Notes: generated from the sequence alone by a model not told the origin. A DNA stretch of 64,000 bases from DASXZH01 sp036502005 (GCA_036502005.1 DASXZH010000029.1:62001-126000), one strand, 5' to 3'. Counted from the first letter of the stretch, positions 42,017 through 52,059 are shown. Numbers and translations: made by a program.

Positions 42017-42490
42017 TTACCGGGTTACGGTCTTTCTAGAAGGCGCTGGCTGAAGCTGAATCAACTCACTTGCGCGCTCTTCCCGAATGATGTCGGCCAG
42101 CGTAATATGGTCCACCACCGAATCCACGGCATCCTGCACGCGGCCCCAGAGTGACTTAATGCTGCAGCCGCCGGCGTGGTGGCAGGTTTCGTGCTGGCCC
42201 ACATGTTTGTCGCAGAAAGTATCGGAATAAAGCCGCCCGCCAAGTTCGGCAAGGACATCCCCCACAATGATCTCGTCAGCGTTGCGGGCCAACGTGTAAC
42301 CTCCGGCCTGGCCGCGGGTGCTGTTAATAAACCCGCCCTTACGAAGGAGCATTAGAAGCTTAGCTACGTACGGCTCGGTAAGGCCCTCTTTACGGCTAAT
42401 TTCGGGGATGGTGATACTTCCATCCGGGCCACCAAGCCCGACCTGCATTAGGCACCGGATCCCGTATTCTTCCTGCGAACTAAACTTCAT
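42017..42490 (-). CDS. Rrf2-family Fe-S-sensing transcription regulator (IscR/SufR-like)
   Basis: 157 residues. The N-terminal winged helix (MKFSSQEEYGIRCLMQVGL, EISRKEGLTEPYVAKLLMLLRKGGFINSTRGQAGGYTLAR) is the standard Rrf2 DNA-binding domain. Three Cys in FCDKHVGQHETCHHAGGC (C-X9-C-X5-C) are positioned to bind an Fe-S cluster; the first spacing is longer than the C-X5-C of IscR or the C-X7-C of NsrR/RirA. It is the last gene of the suf operon, overlaps sufT by one base, and probably represses sufC through the site at 46658-46680. Confidence 0.9.
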   Translation of the reverse strand: MKFSSQEEYGIRCLMQVGLGGPDGSITIPEISRKEGLTEPYVAKLLMLLRKGGFINSTRGQAGGYTLARNADEIIVGDVLAELGGRLYSDTFCDKHVGQHETCHHAGGCSIKSLWGRVQDAVDSVVDHITLADIIREERASELIQLQPAPSRKTVTR

Positions 42491-42825
42491 TAGAGCAACC
42501 CTAGCATCAGTTTGACATCTTCCGAAACCATATCCAACGTGAAGGGTGGCTCCCAGGTTAGGTCCACTTTACTGGATGTAACGCCGGGCACGCTCGCTAC
42601 CATGTTCTCAACGTCGATGGGCAAACTCTCTGCGACGGGGCACATGGGTGAAGTTAAGGTCATTCTTATCTGCACACCGCCATCATCATCGATATTTACG
42701 TTGTAGATGAGCCCCAAGTCGTAAACGTTGACGGGGATCTCGGGGTCGTAGATCGTACGAATCGCCTCGATCACTTCGCTTTCGAGGACGGTTTTCTCTA
42801 TCGGGTTAAGGATTTTTTCAGGCAT
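42490..42825 (-). CDS. sufT: SufT / MIP18-family (DUF59) Fe-S assembly factor
   Basis: About 111 residues from ATG at 42825; AAGGG lies just upstream, and an in-frame TTG at 42840 is less likely. The MIP18 core is complete: IRTIYDPEIPVNVYDLGLIYNV and TLTSPMCPVAESLP with the conserved Cys, then VDLTWEPPFTLDMVSEDVKLMLG. SufT assists Fe-S maturation. Its start overlaps the end of sufU by 8 bp. Confidence 0.92.
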   Translation of the reverse strand: MPEKILNPIEKTVLESEVIEAIRTIYDPEIPVNVYDLGLIYNVNIDDDGGVQIRMTLTSPMCPVAESLPIDVENMVASVPGVTSSKVDLTWEPPFTLDMVSEDVKLMLGLL

Positions 42826-43245
42826 GGGCACCCTTTTCAAGAGCAGAAGCCAACGTATGCCAAGCGAGGGTCGCGCATTTGATCCTTATCGGATATTCTT
42901 TCACCCCCGCCAAAACTTCAAGTTCTTCAGCCTTACAGTTCGCGCATTTTTCATCTGTAACCATTTGGTGAAACGATTCCAAGATTTCTTTCGCCTCGGC
43001 AATGGACTTCCCCTTCACCGCTTCCGTCATAAGCGATGCCGAAGCCTGTGAGATCGCGCAACCGGAACCCGTAAAGTGAATATCCTTTATAAAATCGCCT
43101 TGCAAGCTCACAAATACCGACACTTTGTCTCCGCAAAGCGGATTGTAACCCTCAGCCTGAGAAGTTGCCTCCGGTAACGGTCCGAAGTTTCGGGGTCTCC
43201 TGTTATGATCAAGAATCACTTCTTGATAGAGCTCGCGAATCTCGT

Positions 43246-43249
<4 letters not shown>
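42818..43249 (-). CDS. sufU: SufU-type Fe-S/sulfur-transfer protein
   Basis: 143 residues. Zinc/cysteine ligands of SufU are seen: Cys and Asp in YNPLCGDKV, Cys in FTGSGCAISQASAS, and Cys in RIKCATLAWHTL. The roughly 20-residue insertion that separates SufU from IscU is present (LESFHQMVTDEKCANCKAEELEVLAG) and has its own two cysteines. SufU accepts persulfide sulfur from SufS. It overlaps sufS by 4 bp. Confidence 0.93.
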
Positions 43250-44511
<1,262 letters not shown>

Positions 44512-45888
44512 CTATAACCCTCCGCGGGTCTGAAGCTTGTTTCGCAGGGCCTTTTCGAGGGCCGTCTTGACCATCTCGATCGAGACTTTTTCCAGCGCAG
44601 CCGCGGCAAACGCATACACCAGGATGCCACGTGCCTCCGATTCCGGAATCCCGCGCGAGCGCAGGTAGAAAAGCATGTCTTGGCTGATCTGGCCGATCGT
44701 CGCGCCGTGCGTACACTTCACGTCGTCAGCAAAGATCTCTAGCTGCGGCTTGGTGTCGATGGTTGCCGTTCTGGATAGAAGCAAAGCCTGGTTGGTCTGC
44801 TTTGCGTCGGTCTTCTGCGCATCTTGGTAGACAAAAATCTTGCCATTGAAGATGCCCTTCGCCCGGTCGTCCATGATTCCCTTATAAACCTCGAACGAGT
44901 TACAGTTGGGTTGGGCGTGGTCGATTCGAGTGTGGGTATCCAGCACCTGATCCTCATTTCCCATGTACACCCCGTTTAGCCAGGTTTCACAATGTTGGCC
45001 GTTCACGAAGGCATTTACGTCCAGACGGCCGATCGCTGCCCCGAGCTGGCTGCTGGTCGAAGTCCAGGTTGAACCAGAATCTTGGTAAGCGTGCATCGTC
45101 GCTACATGGAAAGCTGTTGGCGTTTCAAACTGATTTCGGGTGTGCTCTACATTGGCGTGCTTGCCGAGCCAAAGCTCAGTTAGCGCGCAGTTGAAGTATG
45201 TGCCCTGCATTCCTTGATAGGTCTCCACCACTTTAACCTGCGCATTTTCCTCGGCTACGATGAGCACGCGAGGGAAAGCGGCAAAAGCGCCGTGGTCGGC
45301 CTTGCTCATAAAGACTAGATGGATCGGCGTTTCAACGACCACACCCTTCGGCACATAGAGGAATGCGCCCTCGCCGAGATGGGCGTTGTTCAGCCAAACA
45401 AACCGCTCGTCGTTTGTTGTGCCAAGCCGACCTTCCAGCGTCGCGATCTGGGCTAAATGGGTCATAACCAGGTCTTGGTCGACCTCCAGCGCTTCCTGCA
45501 ACGGCATTAAAATCACGCCTTCCGGAAGGCCTTGGACATCGGAAAGCTCAGGCGTATATTCGCCGTTGACAAAAACTAGGTTCGCCGCCTCCAAGCGGCC
45601 GATTGGAGTTTTACGCCAATCGTTCTTCGCCACAATCGCGCCATAGGCGGGCTTAAATGGCGTCTCTTGCAAAGCCCTCAAAGAGGTATATTTGAACTCC
45701 TCGGATCTATGGTTTGGAAAGCCAACCGCTTCGAACTTGCGAATCGATTCCTCGCGGAGGCCCTGAAGACTCGGGGGCCCGTAAGTTCGCAGCAAGGCCT
45801 TAAGGTCAGACCAGTTAGAAACGAGGCTATGGGGCTTTTCAAGCTGATCCAATATTAAGCTCGTGACTTCGCCTCCTCTTCGATCCAT
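44512..45888 (-). CDS. sufD: Fe-S cluster assembly protein SufD
   Basis: 458 residues. SufD pairs with SufB in the SufBC2D scaffold. Family blocks: EEFKYTSLRALQETPF near 60, VETPIHLVFMSKADHGAFAAFPRVLIVAEENAQVKVVETYQG, the beta-helix region (NAFVNGQHCETWLNGVYMGNEDQVLDTHTRIDH), and the conserved His in DDVKCTHGATIGQISQDMLFYLRSRG. ATG at 45888 has AAGGGA five bases upstream and overlaps sufC by 34 bp; a TTG at 45852 is an alternative. A complete partner for the distant sufB. Confidence 0.95.
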   Translation of the reverse strand: MDRRGGEVTSLILDQLEKPHSLVSNWSDLKALLRTYGPPSLQGLREESIRKFEAVGFPNHRSEEFKYTSLRALQETPFKPAYGAIVAKNDWRKTPIGRLEAANLVFVNGEYTPELSDVQGLPEGVILMPLQEALEVDQDLVMTHLAQIATLEGRLGTTNDERFVWLNNAHLGEGAFLYVPKGVVVETPIHLVFMSKADHGAFAAFPRVLIVAEENAQVKVVETYQGMQGTYFNCALTELWLGKHANVEHTRNQFETPTAFHVATMHAYQDSGSTWTSTSSQLGAAIGRLDVNAFVNGQHCETWLNGVYMGNEDQVLDTHTRIDHAQPNCNSFEVYKGIMDDRAKGIFNGKIFVYQDAQKTDAKQTNQALLLSRTATIDTKPQLEIFADDVKCTHGATIGQISQDMLFYLRSRGIPESEARGILVYAFAAAALEKVSIEMVKTALEKALRNKLQTRGGL

Positions 45889-46613
45889 CCGTATCCCTTC
45901 TCTTCTAATTCCAACGCCAATTCTTTGCCGCCGCTACGCACGATTCTGCCTTCTACAAGAACATGCACAAAATCGGGAACGATGTAGTTCAGCAATCTTT
46001 GGTAGTGGGTTATAACCAAGAAGGAGCGGTCGGGTGACCGAAGAGCGTTTACGCCCTCTGAAACGATGCGAAGGGCATCGATATCGAGACCGGAATCGGT
46101 CTCGTCGAGGATGCCAAGCTTTGGCTGCAATACAGCCATCTGAAAAATCTCATTTCTTTTCTTTTCGCCGCCGGAGAAACCTTCGTTCACGGCACGATTG
46201 ACAAGAGAGTTGTCTAAATGAAGCACCGACATCTTCTCTCTCATGAACTTTAAAAAGCTGACCGCATCCATTTCCGCCTCGCCGCGGTATTTGCGAATGG
46301 CGTTTACGGAAGCTCGCAGGAAATAGCTATTCGAGACGCCCGGAATCTCCACCGGATACTGGAACGCAAGAAAAACGCCTTCGCCGGCCCTCTCTTCGGG
46401 GTCAAGATCTAGGAGATTCTTTCCTTCTAGCAGCACTTCGCCGCCGGTGACTTCATAGGCGTCGCGTCCCGCCAGCACGCTGGCAAGGGTGCTTTTACCC
46501 GAGCCATTGGGGCCCATAATGGCGTGTACTTCGCCCTTATTTACGGTTAGGCTTACGCCTTTTAGGATTTCTTTGCCTTCTACTGAGGCCCGAAGGTTCT
46601 TAATTTCAAGCAT
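45855..46613 (-). CDS. sufC: Fe-S cluster assembly ATPase SufC
   Basis: 252 residues. ABC-type ATPase of the SufBC2D complex: Walker A MGPNGSGKSTLA (33-44), SufC-specific DLDPEERAGEGVFLAFQYPVEIPGVSN, signature EGFSGGEKKRNEIFQMAVLQPKLGILDETDSGLDIDAL with Walker B. First gene of the operon, with a promoter and candidate Rrf2 site just upstream. Normally sufB is its neighbour; here it is not. Confidence 0.96.
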   Translation of the reverse strand: MLEIKNLRASVEGKEILKGVSLTVNKGEVHAIMGPNGSGKSTLASVLAGRDAYEVTGGEVLLEGKNLLDLDPEERAGEGVFLAFQYPVEIPGVSNSYFLRASVNAIRKYRGEAEMDAVSFLKFMREKMSVLHLDNSLVNRAVNEGFSGGEKKRNEIFQMAVLQPKLGILDETDSGLDIDALRIVSEGVNALRSPDRSFLVITHYQRLLNYIVPDFVHVLVEGRIVRSGGKELALELEEKGYGWIEEEAKSRA

Positions 46614-46645
46614 GCTTAATTGGTGACCCGCTGATGTCTACTACT

Positions 46646-46680
46646 ATTATGGAAGCAAAGTTGACTAATTTGTCGAGTTT
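46646..46680 (-). promoter_or_regulatory. suf operon promoter with candidate Rrf2 operator
   Basis: On the minus strand a -10 CATAAT (46646-46651) is preceded, after 19 bp, by TCGACA (46671-46676, 5 of 6 to TTGACA). The interval 46658-46680 contains GAC-N6-GTC with partly symmetrical flanks, read AAGTTGACTAATTTGTCGAG on the plus strand, close to the GACT-N5-AGTC core of type 1 IscR sites though one base shorter. The regulator gene is at the operon end, so feedback control is likely. Confidence 0.4.
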
Positions 46681-46744
46681 GAGCTTTGCTGGTCTACATG
46701 GGTCTCGTTGGTCCATCAAGTTTCCATTGAAATTGCTCGGGCCC

Positions 46745-46884
46745 TTATTTCACGCAAAGGCGCAAAGCTCGCAAAGGAGGAAGAAGTCTCCTTTTGACTC
46801 GACTCCTACGTTGCTCTCGAAAACGGCTATTCCAGCTTCAATCTGAATCGCGTTCTTTGCGCCTTTGCGTCTTTGCGTGATAAA
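46745..46884. repeat. inverted-tract element upstream of sufC
   Basis: Left arm 46745-46776 (starts TTATTTCACGCAAAGGCGCA) and right arm 46855-46884 are near-perfect reverse complements made of 8-bp CGCAAAG-type words, around a 78-bp core without a gene. It occupies about half of the spacer 46614-46895, upstream of the suf promoter. Confidence 0.75.
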
Positions 46885-46895
46885 GAATCGGAGCC

Positions 46896-47735
46896 TTAGA
46901 ACCCGACCGTAACGCCGACCGTTGGATAGTGACCCTGAATAAAACCAAGCATCAAATCCGCCTCGAAGGCGTGCTGTGGCTGATCCTCATCGTTCCTACC
47001 ATGATCCCGGTAGGCCAACAGAATCCCCTCGTTGAAGCCAAATCCATCGAACTCGGCAAATATCCGTAAAGGGCCCGCGATCTGGTAGGTCGCCGAGGCG
47101 AATCCTTTTCCAAAGCGCCGCGTTCCCCAGCCACCGGTTAGATAAATTGGCGTGGTGCCTTGCCCGCCGGTGGGCACTTTGTAGGTCAGAGCGCCAAAGA
47201 ACGAGCGTGAGCTCGCACCATCGGTGGGCTGAAACTGGCCGGCCGAGCCGCCGTTGCCGACGATATCTTGAACTCCAAAACTGACATCTGGAATATTGGC
47301 ATTATGGGGATCGTAAGAAAGCTGCAAGTTGGTGGAAGCGTCACCCTCGTAACTCTTGACGAAATAGGTGTAGGCCAGGTTAAAAGAGCCAAACGTGTGG
47401 CCATACATGAGGGCGATTTTTCCGGTGCTGTCGGTATGGGTAAAGGCGTTCGTGTTAAAAAAAGTGTCGTTGCCCGTGACTCGGACTTGGTCATGGCCCA
47501 GCGCAATCCCCAGCGGGGTCGAAATGGCCGTCGGCCCATCCAGCGAACCCCAACCATCCAAGTCCAGACCATAACCACCGCCGGAAAGGCCCGATAGTTG
47601 CCTATACTGGGGAAAATGATTTTGCCCGATGAATGGATTGCGATCTTGCTGGCTCATTGCAGAACCGCTAAGCACAGCGAGAGCCGCGACCGCAAAGGCT
47701 GGCTTAAGGGGAGAACGAAAGCGCCAAAAATGCAT
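46896..47735 (-). CDS. outer-membrane beta-barrel protein
   Basis: 279 residues with a Sec signal (basic MHFWRFRSPLKP, hydrophobic AFAVAALAVLSGSAMS, cleavage near 29). The mature chain alternates amphipathic strands with Gly/Asp turns (IALMYGHTFGSFNLAYTYFVKSYEG; RIFAEFDGFGFNEGILLAYRDH) and ends in ...TVGF, an aromatic terminal residue as expected for BAM-dependent barrels. The FAEFDG..FNEGI pattern is seen in YjbH-like exopolysaccharide porins and similar small barrels. No partner is adjacent; the T2SS operon upstream ends at a terminator before it. Confidence 0.65.
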   Translation of the reverse strand: MHFWRFRSPLKPAFAVAALAVLSGSAMSQQDRNPFIGQNHFPQYRQLSGLSGGGYGLDLDGWGSLDGPTAISTPLGIALGHDQVRVTGNDTFFNTNAFTHTDSTGKIALMYGHTFGSFNLAYTYFVKSYEGDASTNLQLSYDPHNANIPDVSFGVQDIVGNGGSAGQFQPTDGASSRSFFGALTYKVPTGGQGTTPIYLTGGWGTRRFGKGFASATYQIAGPLRIFAEFDGFGFNEGILLAYRDHGRNDEDQPQHAFEADLMLGFIQGHYPTVGVTVGF

Positions 47736-47809
47736 GATTGTTCAGTGTAACCTAGCGACGAACTTAAAGTCTAATTTCGAGACGCAGGAAGGGGGTCGTT
47801 AGGCCCCTG

Positions 47810-47906
47810 GGTTTCTGGGTTAATAGGATTCTGGGGTTCTAGGGTTCTGGGGTTCTGGGATTCTGCGTCTCCGTTCTCCGTTCTCCGTTCTTCCTTACTC
47901 CGTTCT
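47810..47906. repeat. mixed octamer/heptamer tract
   Basis: The left part (about 47827-47862) repeats GGGGTTCT-like words every 8 bp. The right part contains CCGTTCT three times in exact tandem (47871-47891) with related 7-bp words around it and again at 47900. It fills the spacer between the barrel gene and the T2SS terminator. Confidence 0.7.
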
Positions 47907-47912
47907 AGGATC

Positions 47913-47953
47913 TAAAAAGAAGAGCCTTGGCGCCATTCTGGCACCAAGGCTCT
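47913..47953 (-). terminator. intrinsic terminator of the T2SS operon
   Basis: A 14-bp stem (47921-47934 with 47940-47953, one G-T wobble) and a 5-nt loop, followed on the minus strand by TCTTTTTAGA. It starts 23 bp after the stop of the Spy-like gene. Confidence 0.9.
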
Positions 47954-47975
47954 CGGAAGTGACTTAAGCGCAACC

Positions 47976-48713
47976 CTACAAGGTTATGCCGCCTCCACCG
48001 CCGCCGCCGTTGCCGCCGCCGCCTCCAGCGCCGCCGCGACGACCGCCACCGCGTCTTCCGCCTCCGAATCCGCCCATCTCAATTTTGCCCGTGAACGGTG
48101 CGCCACCCATTTCTTTCAGCTTTGCAGCCTGATCGGGGGTGAGAAGCTTTCCAAGTTGATCCTCAAACGTCGCGTCATTCTTCGTGCGGATTGCTTGAGA
48201 ATCATCTCGCGAGACTTCTCCGCTTTGCACCTTTTCGCGAAGCGAAGTATTAGCCTCGTCTCTTTTCGCCATAAGATCTGTGATCTGGGTCTTCTGTTCA
48301 CTCGTGATTCCAAGCGAAGTCTGCACTTCCGGATCGAGAATCGCTTGATTCTTTCTCCACTGCACAAAGATCTGGTGCAGCCGTGTTTGCTGATCGGGAG
48401 TCAAAACCGCTGCGTATTGCGGGTTGTACTCGTCCATCATCTTCTTCATGGTTGCCTGCATATCGCCGCCGCCACCTGAAGCTTGTGCGTTCTGGAATGC
48501 GGATCGCATATCTTCGCGCTGCTTCGTTTGGAGGTCGGTGACCTTTTTGACTTGGTCATCGGTCATCTTGAGGTCGGTCTGAACATCCTTCTGCGTAAGA
48601 AGCATGTTCGGGGTCATTTGGAAGCCACCGCCACGGCGGCCGCCTTGCGCGTTAGCACCCGCCACGACGGCGAAGATTGCGCATACAACTGCGAGTTTTG
48701 TTATTAGTTTCAT
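47976..48713 (-). CDS. exported Spy/LTxxQ-like helical protein with RG-rich tail
   Basis: About 245 residues from ATG at 48713, one base after the gspD stop. A signal peptide (MKLITKLAVVCAIFAVVAGANA) precedes a Gly/Arg patch, then helical repeats with LTQKDVQTDLKMTDDQVKKV, VLTPDQQTRLHQIF and LLTPDQAAKLKEM, the LTxxQ pattern of Spy/CpxP chaperones and zinc-resistance proteins. The last 40 residues are nearly all Gly and Arg (FGGGRRGGGRRGGAGGGGG). The helical part probably binds unfolded or exported proteins in the periplasm. Last gene of the T2SS operon, which is unusual for this family. Confidence 0.75.
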   Translation of the reverse strand: MKLITKLAVVCAIFAVVAGANAQGGRRGGGFQMTPNMLLTQKDVQTDLKMTDDQVKKVTDLQTKQREDMRSAFQNAQASGGGGDMQATMKKMMDEYNPQYAAVLTPDQQTRLHQIFVQWRKNQAILDPEVQTSLGITSEQKTQITDLMAKRDEANTSLREKVQSGEVSRDDSQAIRTKNDATFEDQLGKLLTPDQAAKLKEMGGAPFTGKIEMGGFGGGRRGGGRRGGAGGGGGNGGGGGGGITL

Positions 48714-48714
48714 A

Positions 48715-51228
48715 TTAGTGTCCACCCGTTGTTGGGGTACTTGGTGTCATTTTGTCCTGCTTGATTTCGGTTTCTACATCTTTCTTGGTAGTTGGAACTA
48801 GCTGATTTTCCGTATTCTGTCGTAACTTCGCGGCATCTTCCGGAGAGAGGACGATATGCGGCGTCAAGAAAATCAGCAGCTCGGTTCTCGTATCAGATTT
48901 AGACGTTGATCTGAAAAGATTTCCGATGATCGGGATATCGCCCAGCAGCGGAACTTTGTTGATCGTCGCCGTTTTAGAGTCGCCGATGATTCCGCCTAGA
49001 ACGATCGTTTCCCCGTCCTTGACGGTCACATCCGTGTTCGCAATGCGCTGGTTAACGATGGGGGCATTGAAGCTGGTATATCCCTGAAGTTCGTTCGCAG
49101 TTTGCACCACGGCCATGTTTACCATGCCGTTTGCCGTGATCTGCGGTTGAACATCGAGTACAACGCCAACGTTCTCAAAGCCATAAGAATAGTTGTAGTT
49201 ACCGTTAACGTCGACTTGCGAACTGATAACATACGGCACGCTTTGGCTGATGTTGACTTCAGCTTGTTGGTTGTTGGCAGCAAAGATTCTCGGAGTCTCA
49301 AGAACTCGAAACTTAGTGTCTTGCGAGATCGCCTGTAAGAAGGCGGTTAGATTGCCGTTAGTTATCGATTCGGTAAATCCTGGCGGAGTCGTTGCCGTAG
49401 TGCTCGTGGTGCCCGCCTGCACGCCGAAGTTAGCACCAAAGGTGCCGAACTTGCCGCCAAAGTAGTTCCACTCGACGCCAAACTTGTCCGCTTTGCCGAG
49501 GGTCGCTTCCACGATGATCGTTTGAATCATGACTTGAGGCGGCACTCGATCCAGTTGATCCAGAATCGATTTAACCAACTCCATGTTTTCCGGGTTTGTA
49601 ACAACAATGACGCTGTTGGAGTTAATATCCGGTATGAGCGTTACGTTGCCGGTCAGGTTATGAACGTTGATCATGTCGCCATTAGGACCGCGCACCGGAA
49701 TCGGAGCGCTCTGTTGGGCAGCACTGTTATTGTTGCCGCCTCGGTTGAGTTGGTTAAAGAACCCGCCTTGCACGGCAATGTTGGTCTGCAGTGCCATGGG
49801 GTCGATATTGGGGTCGCCCAAGGCTTGGCCGACCATTGCCTGCTCTGCCGCCAGTTCCACCGGATCGGCTCCGGGAGGAGGCGCCGCGGACGAGCCATTC
49901 GTGCTGGCTGACACTGCGGAAGCGGCGTTTGTGGTAGGGGTATTTAGCGCCGATCCCTGAGTCGGATCGGGCGTTAAGTTTAATCCTGCGGGGGTCGACA
50001 GCTTCCCGGCCGTAGAACCCGTGTTCTGGAATCGGTTGATGTTCTGAGTGCCAGTATTTCCGGTGTTTCCGTAGTTGGAAATGGTGCTGGAAGAAGTATT
50101 GGCAACCTTGCTTTGGAACGCCTGGTTGATGACGTAGGCCACGTTGTCTGCCCTCGCATTGCTAAGGGGGATCACCTGCGCCGAGTTCTCGAACTTGATC
50201 GGCTTGTCCAGGTTCCCAATCACGTCGGCCACAAGTTTTTGATTTTCTGTAGTGCCGGTTACTACCAACTGGTTAGTTTTCGGTTCTGAAACAACGGTTC
50301 CGAAGGAAGCCTGTGTGCTGCCAAACCTGGCCGCTTGCGCTATTCGTGAGCCGAAATCGACGTTCTGGCCAGTAGCGCCCCTCCCGGTGGGGGCTTGCGC
50401 GGTAAGAACGTTTTGCACGATCGGCGCCAAGTCGTCCGAAGAGGCATATTTCAACGGATAAACCTTGGACTCGTAGGGTTCCTGCGCCTGCTTGTCAAGG
50501 GATTTTAGCAAGTCCTCGATCTGGTCCTGAACTGCTTGGGGCGCGTTCACAATGACCGTATTGCTGTAATCGTCTGCTGAAGCGTGAACCACGGGGCCTT
50601 TGTTGTTAGCTCCTGCCCCTGCCGCTGCTGCCGCACCAAAATTTTGGGCGAAGTTGAATCGTCCGCCACCCCTACCAAACTGAGCAAACGGATTATTGTT
50701 GGTTGAGTTCGTTGTATCGGTCGAGAAGACGTCATTCAACGTTTTTGCGACGGCACTGGCGCTCGCATACTGAATCGGATAGTGCTTTAGCACCGTCTGG
50801 TTGCGGTTGTTGTTGAAGAGGTCTCCAAGCTTCGACGGATCAAAGATTCCGCCCCCGCCGCCCTGCTGCTTGGTGGTGACCACAAGCAAGGTTCCCTGCT
50901 TCTGCAACTGGTAGCCAAGCTGGCCGAGCGTCACATTCAAAAGATTGAACGCGTCCGGAAGTGAAAGCGACTTGCCGCTGTTAATCGTCAATCCAGCCGT
51001 CAAGGCAGGATTCGGGACCATGGTGACGCCGGAAGCCTTCGAATAAAACGCAAGCACAGAAGCCTGGCTCGCATTTTTAAAGTTCACGCCCAGCGTTTTC
51101 TTGGGCAGTTTAAACTGCTGCCAAGCAGGAGTCTGCGCGGCAGTGGAACCGTCGTCAAACAACCCCTGCGAGAAGCTGTATAGGGGCAGCAATCCCATTA
51201 CGGAAACCAATGCAAGCCTCTTAAGCAT
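48715..51228 (-). CDS. gspD: type II secretion outer-membrane secretin GspD
   Basis: 837 residues from ATG at 51228 (AAGGA 9 nt upstream; earlier ATGs at 51237 and 51267 are less likely). Signal peptide, then an N0 domain (LGVNFKNASQASVLAFYSKASG), several N1-type KH-like modules (NTVIVNAPQAVQDQIEDLLKSLDKQ; TNQLVVTGTTENQKLVADVIGNLD; NSVIVVTNPENMELVKSILDQLDRVPPQVMIQ) and a C-terminal secretin domain with VPLLGDIPIIGNLF and ELLIFLTPHIV. A long Asn/Thr/Gly-rich low-complexity insert (about 390-500) splits the N-domains. It forms the outer-membrane channel of the T2SS. Confidence 0.95.
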   Translation of the reverse strand: MLKRLALVSVMGLLPLYSFSQGLFDDGSTAAQTPAWQQFKLPKKTLGVNFKNASQASVLAFYSKASGVTMVPNPALTAGLTINSGKSLSLPDAFNLLNVTLGQLGYQLQKQGTLLVVTTKQQGGGGGIFDPSKLGDLFNNNRNQTVLKHYPIQYASASAVAKTLNDVFSTDTTNSTNNNPFAQFGRGGGRFNFAQNFGAAAAAGAGANNKGPVVHASADDYSNTVIVNAPQAVQDQIEDLLKSLDKQAQEPYESKVYPLKYASSDDLAPIVQNVLTAQAPTGRGATGQNVDFGSRIAQAARFGSTQASFGTVVSEPKTNQLVVTGTTENQKLVADVIGNLDKPIKFENSAQVIPLSNARADNVAYVINQAFQSKVANTSSSTISNYGNTGNTGTQNINRFQNTGSTAGKLSTPAGLNLTPDPTQGSALNTPTTNAASAVSASTNGSSAAPPPGADPVELAAEQAMVGQALGDPNIDPMALQTNIAVQGGFFNQLNRGGNNNSAAQQSAPIPVRGPNGDMINVHNLTGNVTLIPDINSNSVIVVTNPENMELVKSILDQLDRVPPQVMIQTIIVEATLGKADKFGVEWNYFGGKFGTFGANFGVQAGTTSTTATTPPGFTESITNGNLTAFLQAISQDTKFRVLETPRIFAANNQQAEVNISQSVPYVISSQVDVNGNYNYSYGFENVGVVLDVQPQITANGMVNMAVVQTANELQGYTSFNAPIVNQRIANTDVTVKDGETIVLGGIIGDSKTATINKVPLLGDIPIIGNLFRSTSKSDTRTELLIFLTPHIVLSPEDAAKLRQNTENQLVPTTKKDVETEIKQDKMTPSTPTTGGH

Positions 51229-51297
51229 AGTGTTCATTCCTTTTCTTCTTATTCCTATTTGAATCATATCGTTCCCAACCTTATGAAAGCCTTAAAT

Positions 51298-52059
51298 CTA
51301 GCCTCCGCCTCCAAAACCGCCACCGCCGCCTCCGCCACCGCGACGTCCGCCGCCGCCTCTGCCACGGCGGCCTCTTCCTCCGCCGCCTCCTCCAAAGTTC
51401 ATGTTCTGCTGCATGGCAGCAGCAGCAGCAGCGGCATCGTCCGTTGCGGGCGCTGATGCAGCACCTCCGATCGGCCCCGCAAATGGGTTAACGGGCGTAT
51501 TAGCCGGAGCCGCATTGGCAGCAACGGTAGGCGCAGCAGTAACTACATCGTTTGGCATCGGGATTTTTTTCTTGTCGTTCGGACCAACGAGGACGACATA
51601 GTCCGGCCCGATTTCGGAAACCACGCTGGATTTCCAGTGTTCGCCTTGGTTGACCTCAACAAACTGGCCCGCTTTGTCGTTCTCAAAGTTCGCTTGTTTG
51701 GCGCTGTTGATCTCGCCGGTTCCCGTGAAAACCCAGTTCTGCTCGCCAGAAGCGTATTCAGGCGGAATAGCATTGATCAAGTTGGATCCAGCCCCAACCA
51801 CCGATGACTGGTGATAGATCACCGGTTTAAAAATGTCTGTGTTCGTAGCCGGCATGCGGTCAAACTTGGCCTTGTAGTCTTCGGGCAAAAGTTGATCGTC
51901 GGCCGTACTGCTGCTGCTGCTTTTGGCGACCACCTTATGGGTTTTTGTCGTAGCCGGAGCATCGGATCCTCCCATGAAGTAGAAGGTTAAGCCAAAGCTT
52001 ATAATGCCAAAGGCTAGCCAAAAGATCTTGCTGTTACTTTGCTGCGGTTGTTGTCGCAT
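51298..52059 (-). CDS. GspC-like inner-membrane T2SS component with Gly/Arg-rich tail
   Basis: 253 residues from ATG at 52059, fixed by AGGAGG 5 nt upstream. One membrane helix (IFWLAFGIISFGLTFYFMG, about 12-30), a Ser-rich linker, then a small beta domain (WVFTGTGEINSAKQANFENDKAGQFVEVNQGEHW... SSVVSEIGPDYVVLVGP) resembling the HR/PilP domain that links inner-membrane parts to the secretin. An Ala/Pro linker leads to a tail of Gly and Arg (GGGGGGRGRRGRGGGGRRGG) to the end. No PDZ domain. It lies between gspM and gspD, where GspC/PilP function is expected. Confidence 0.65.
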   Translation of the reverse strand: MRQQPQQSNSKIFWLAFGIISFGLTFYFMGGSDAPATTKTHKVVAKSSSSSTADDQLLPEDYKAKFDRMPATNTDIFKPVIYHQSSVVGAGSNLINAIPPEYASGEQNWVFTGTGEINSAKQANFENDKAGQFVEVNQGEHWKSSVVSEIGPDYVVLVGPNDKKKIPMPNDVVTAAPTVAANAAPANTPVNPFAGPIGGAASAPATDDAAAAAAAMQQNMNFGGGGGGRGRRGRGGGGRRGGGGGGGGFGGGG

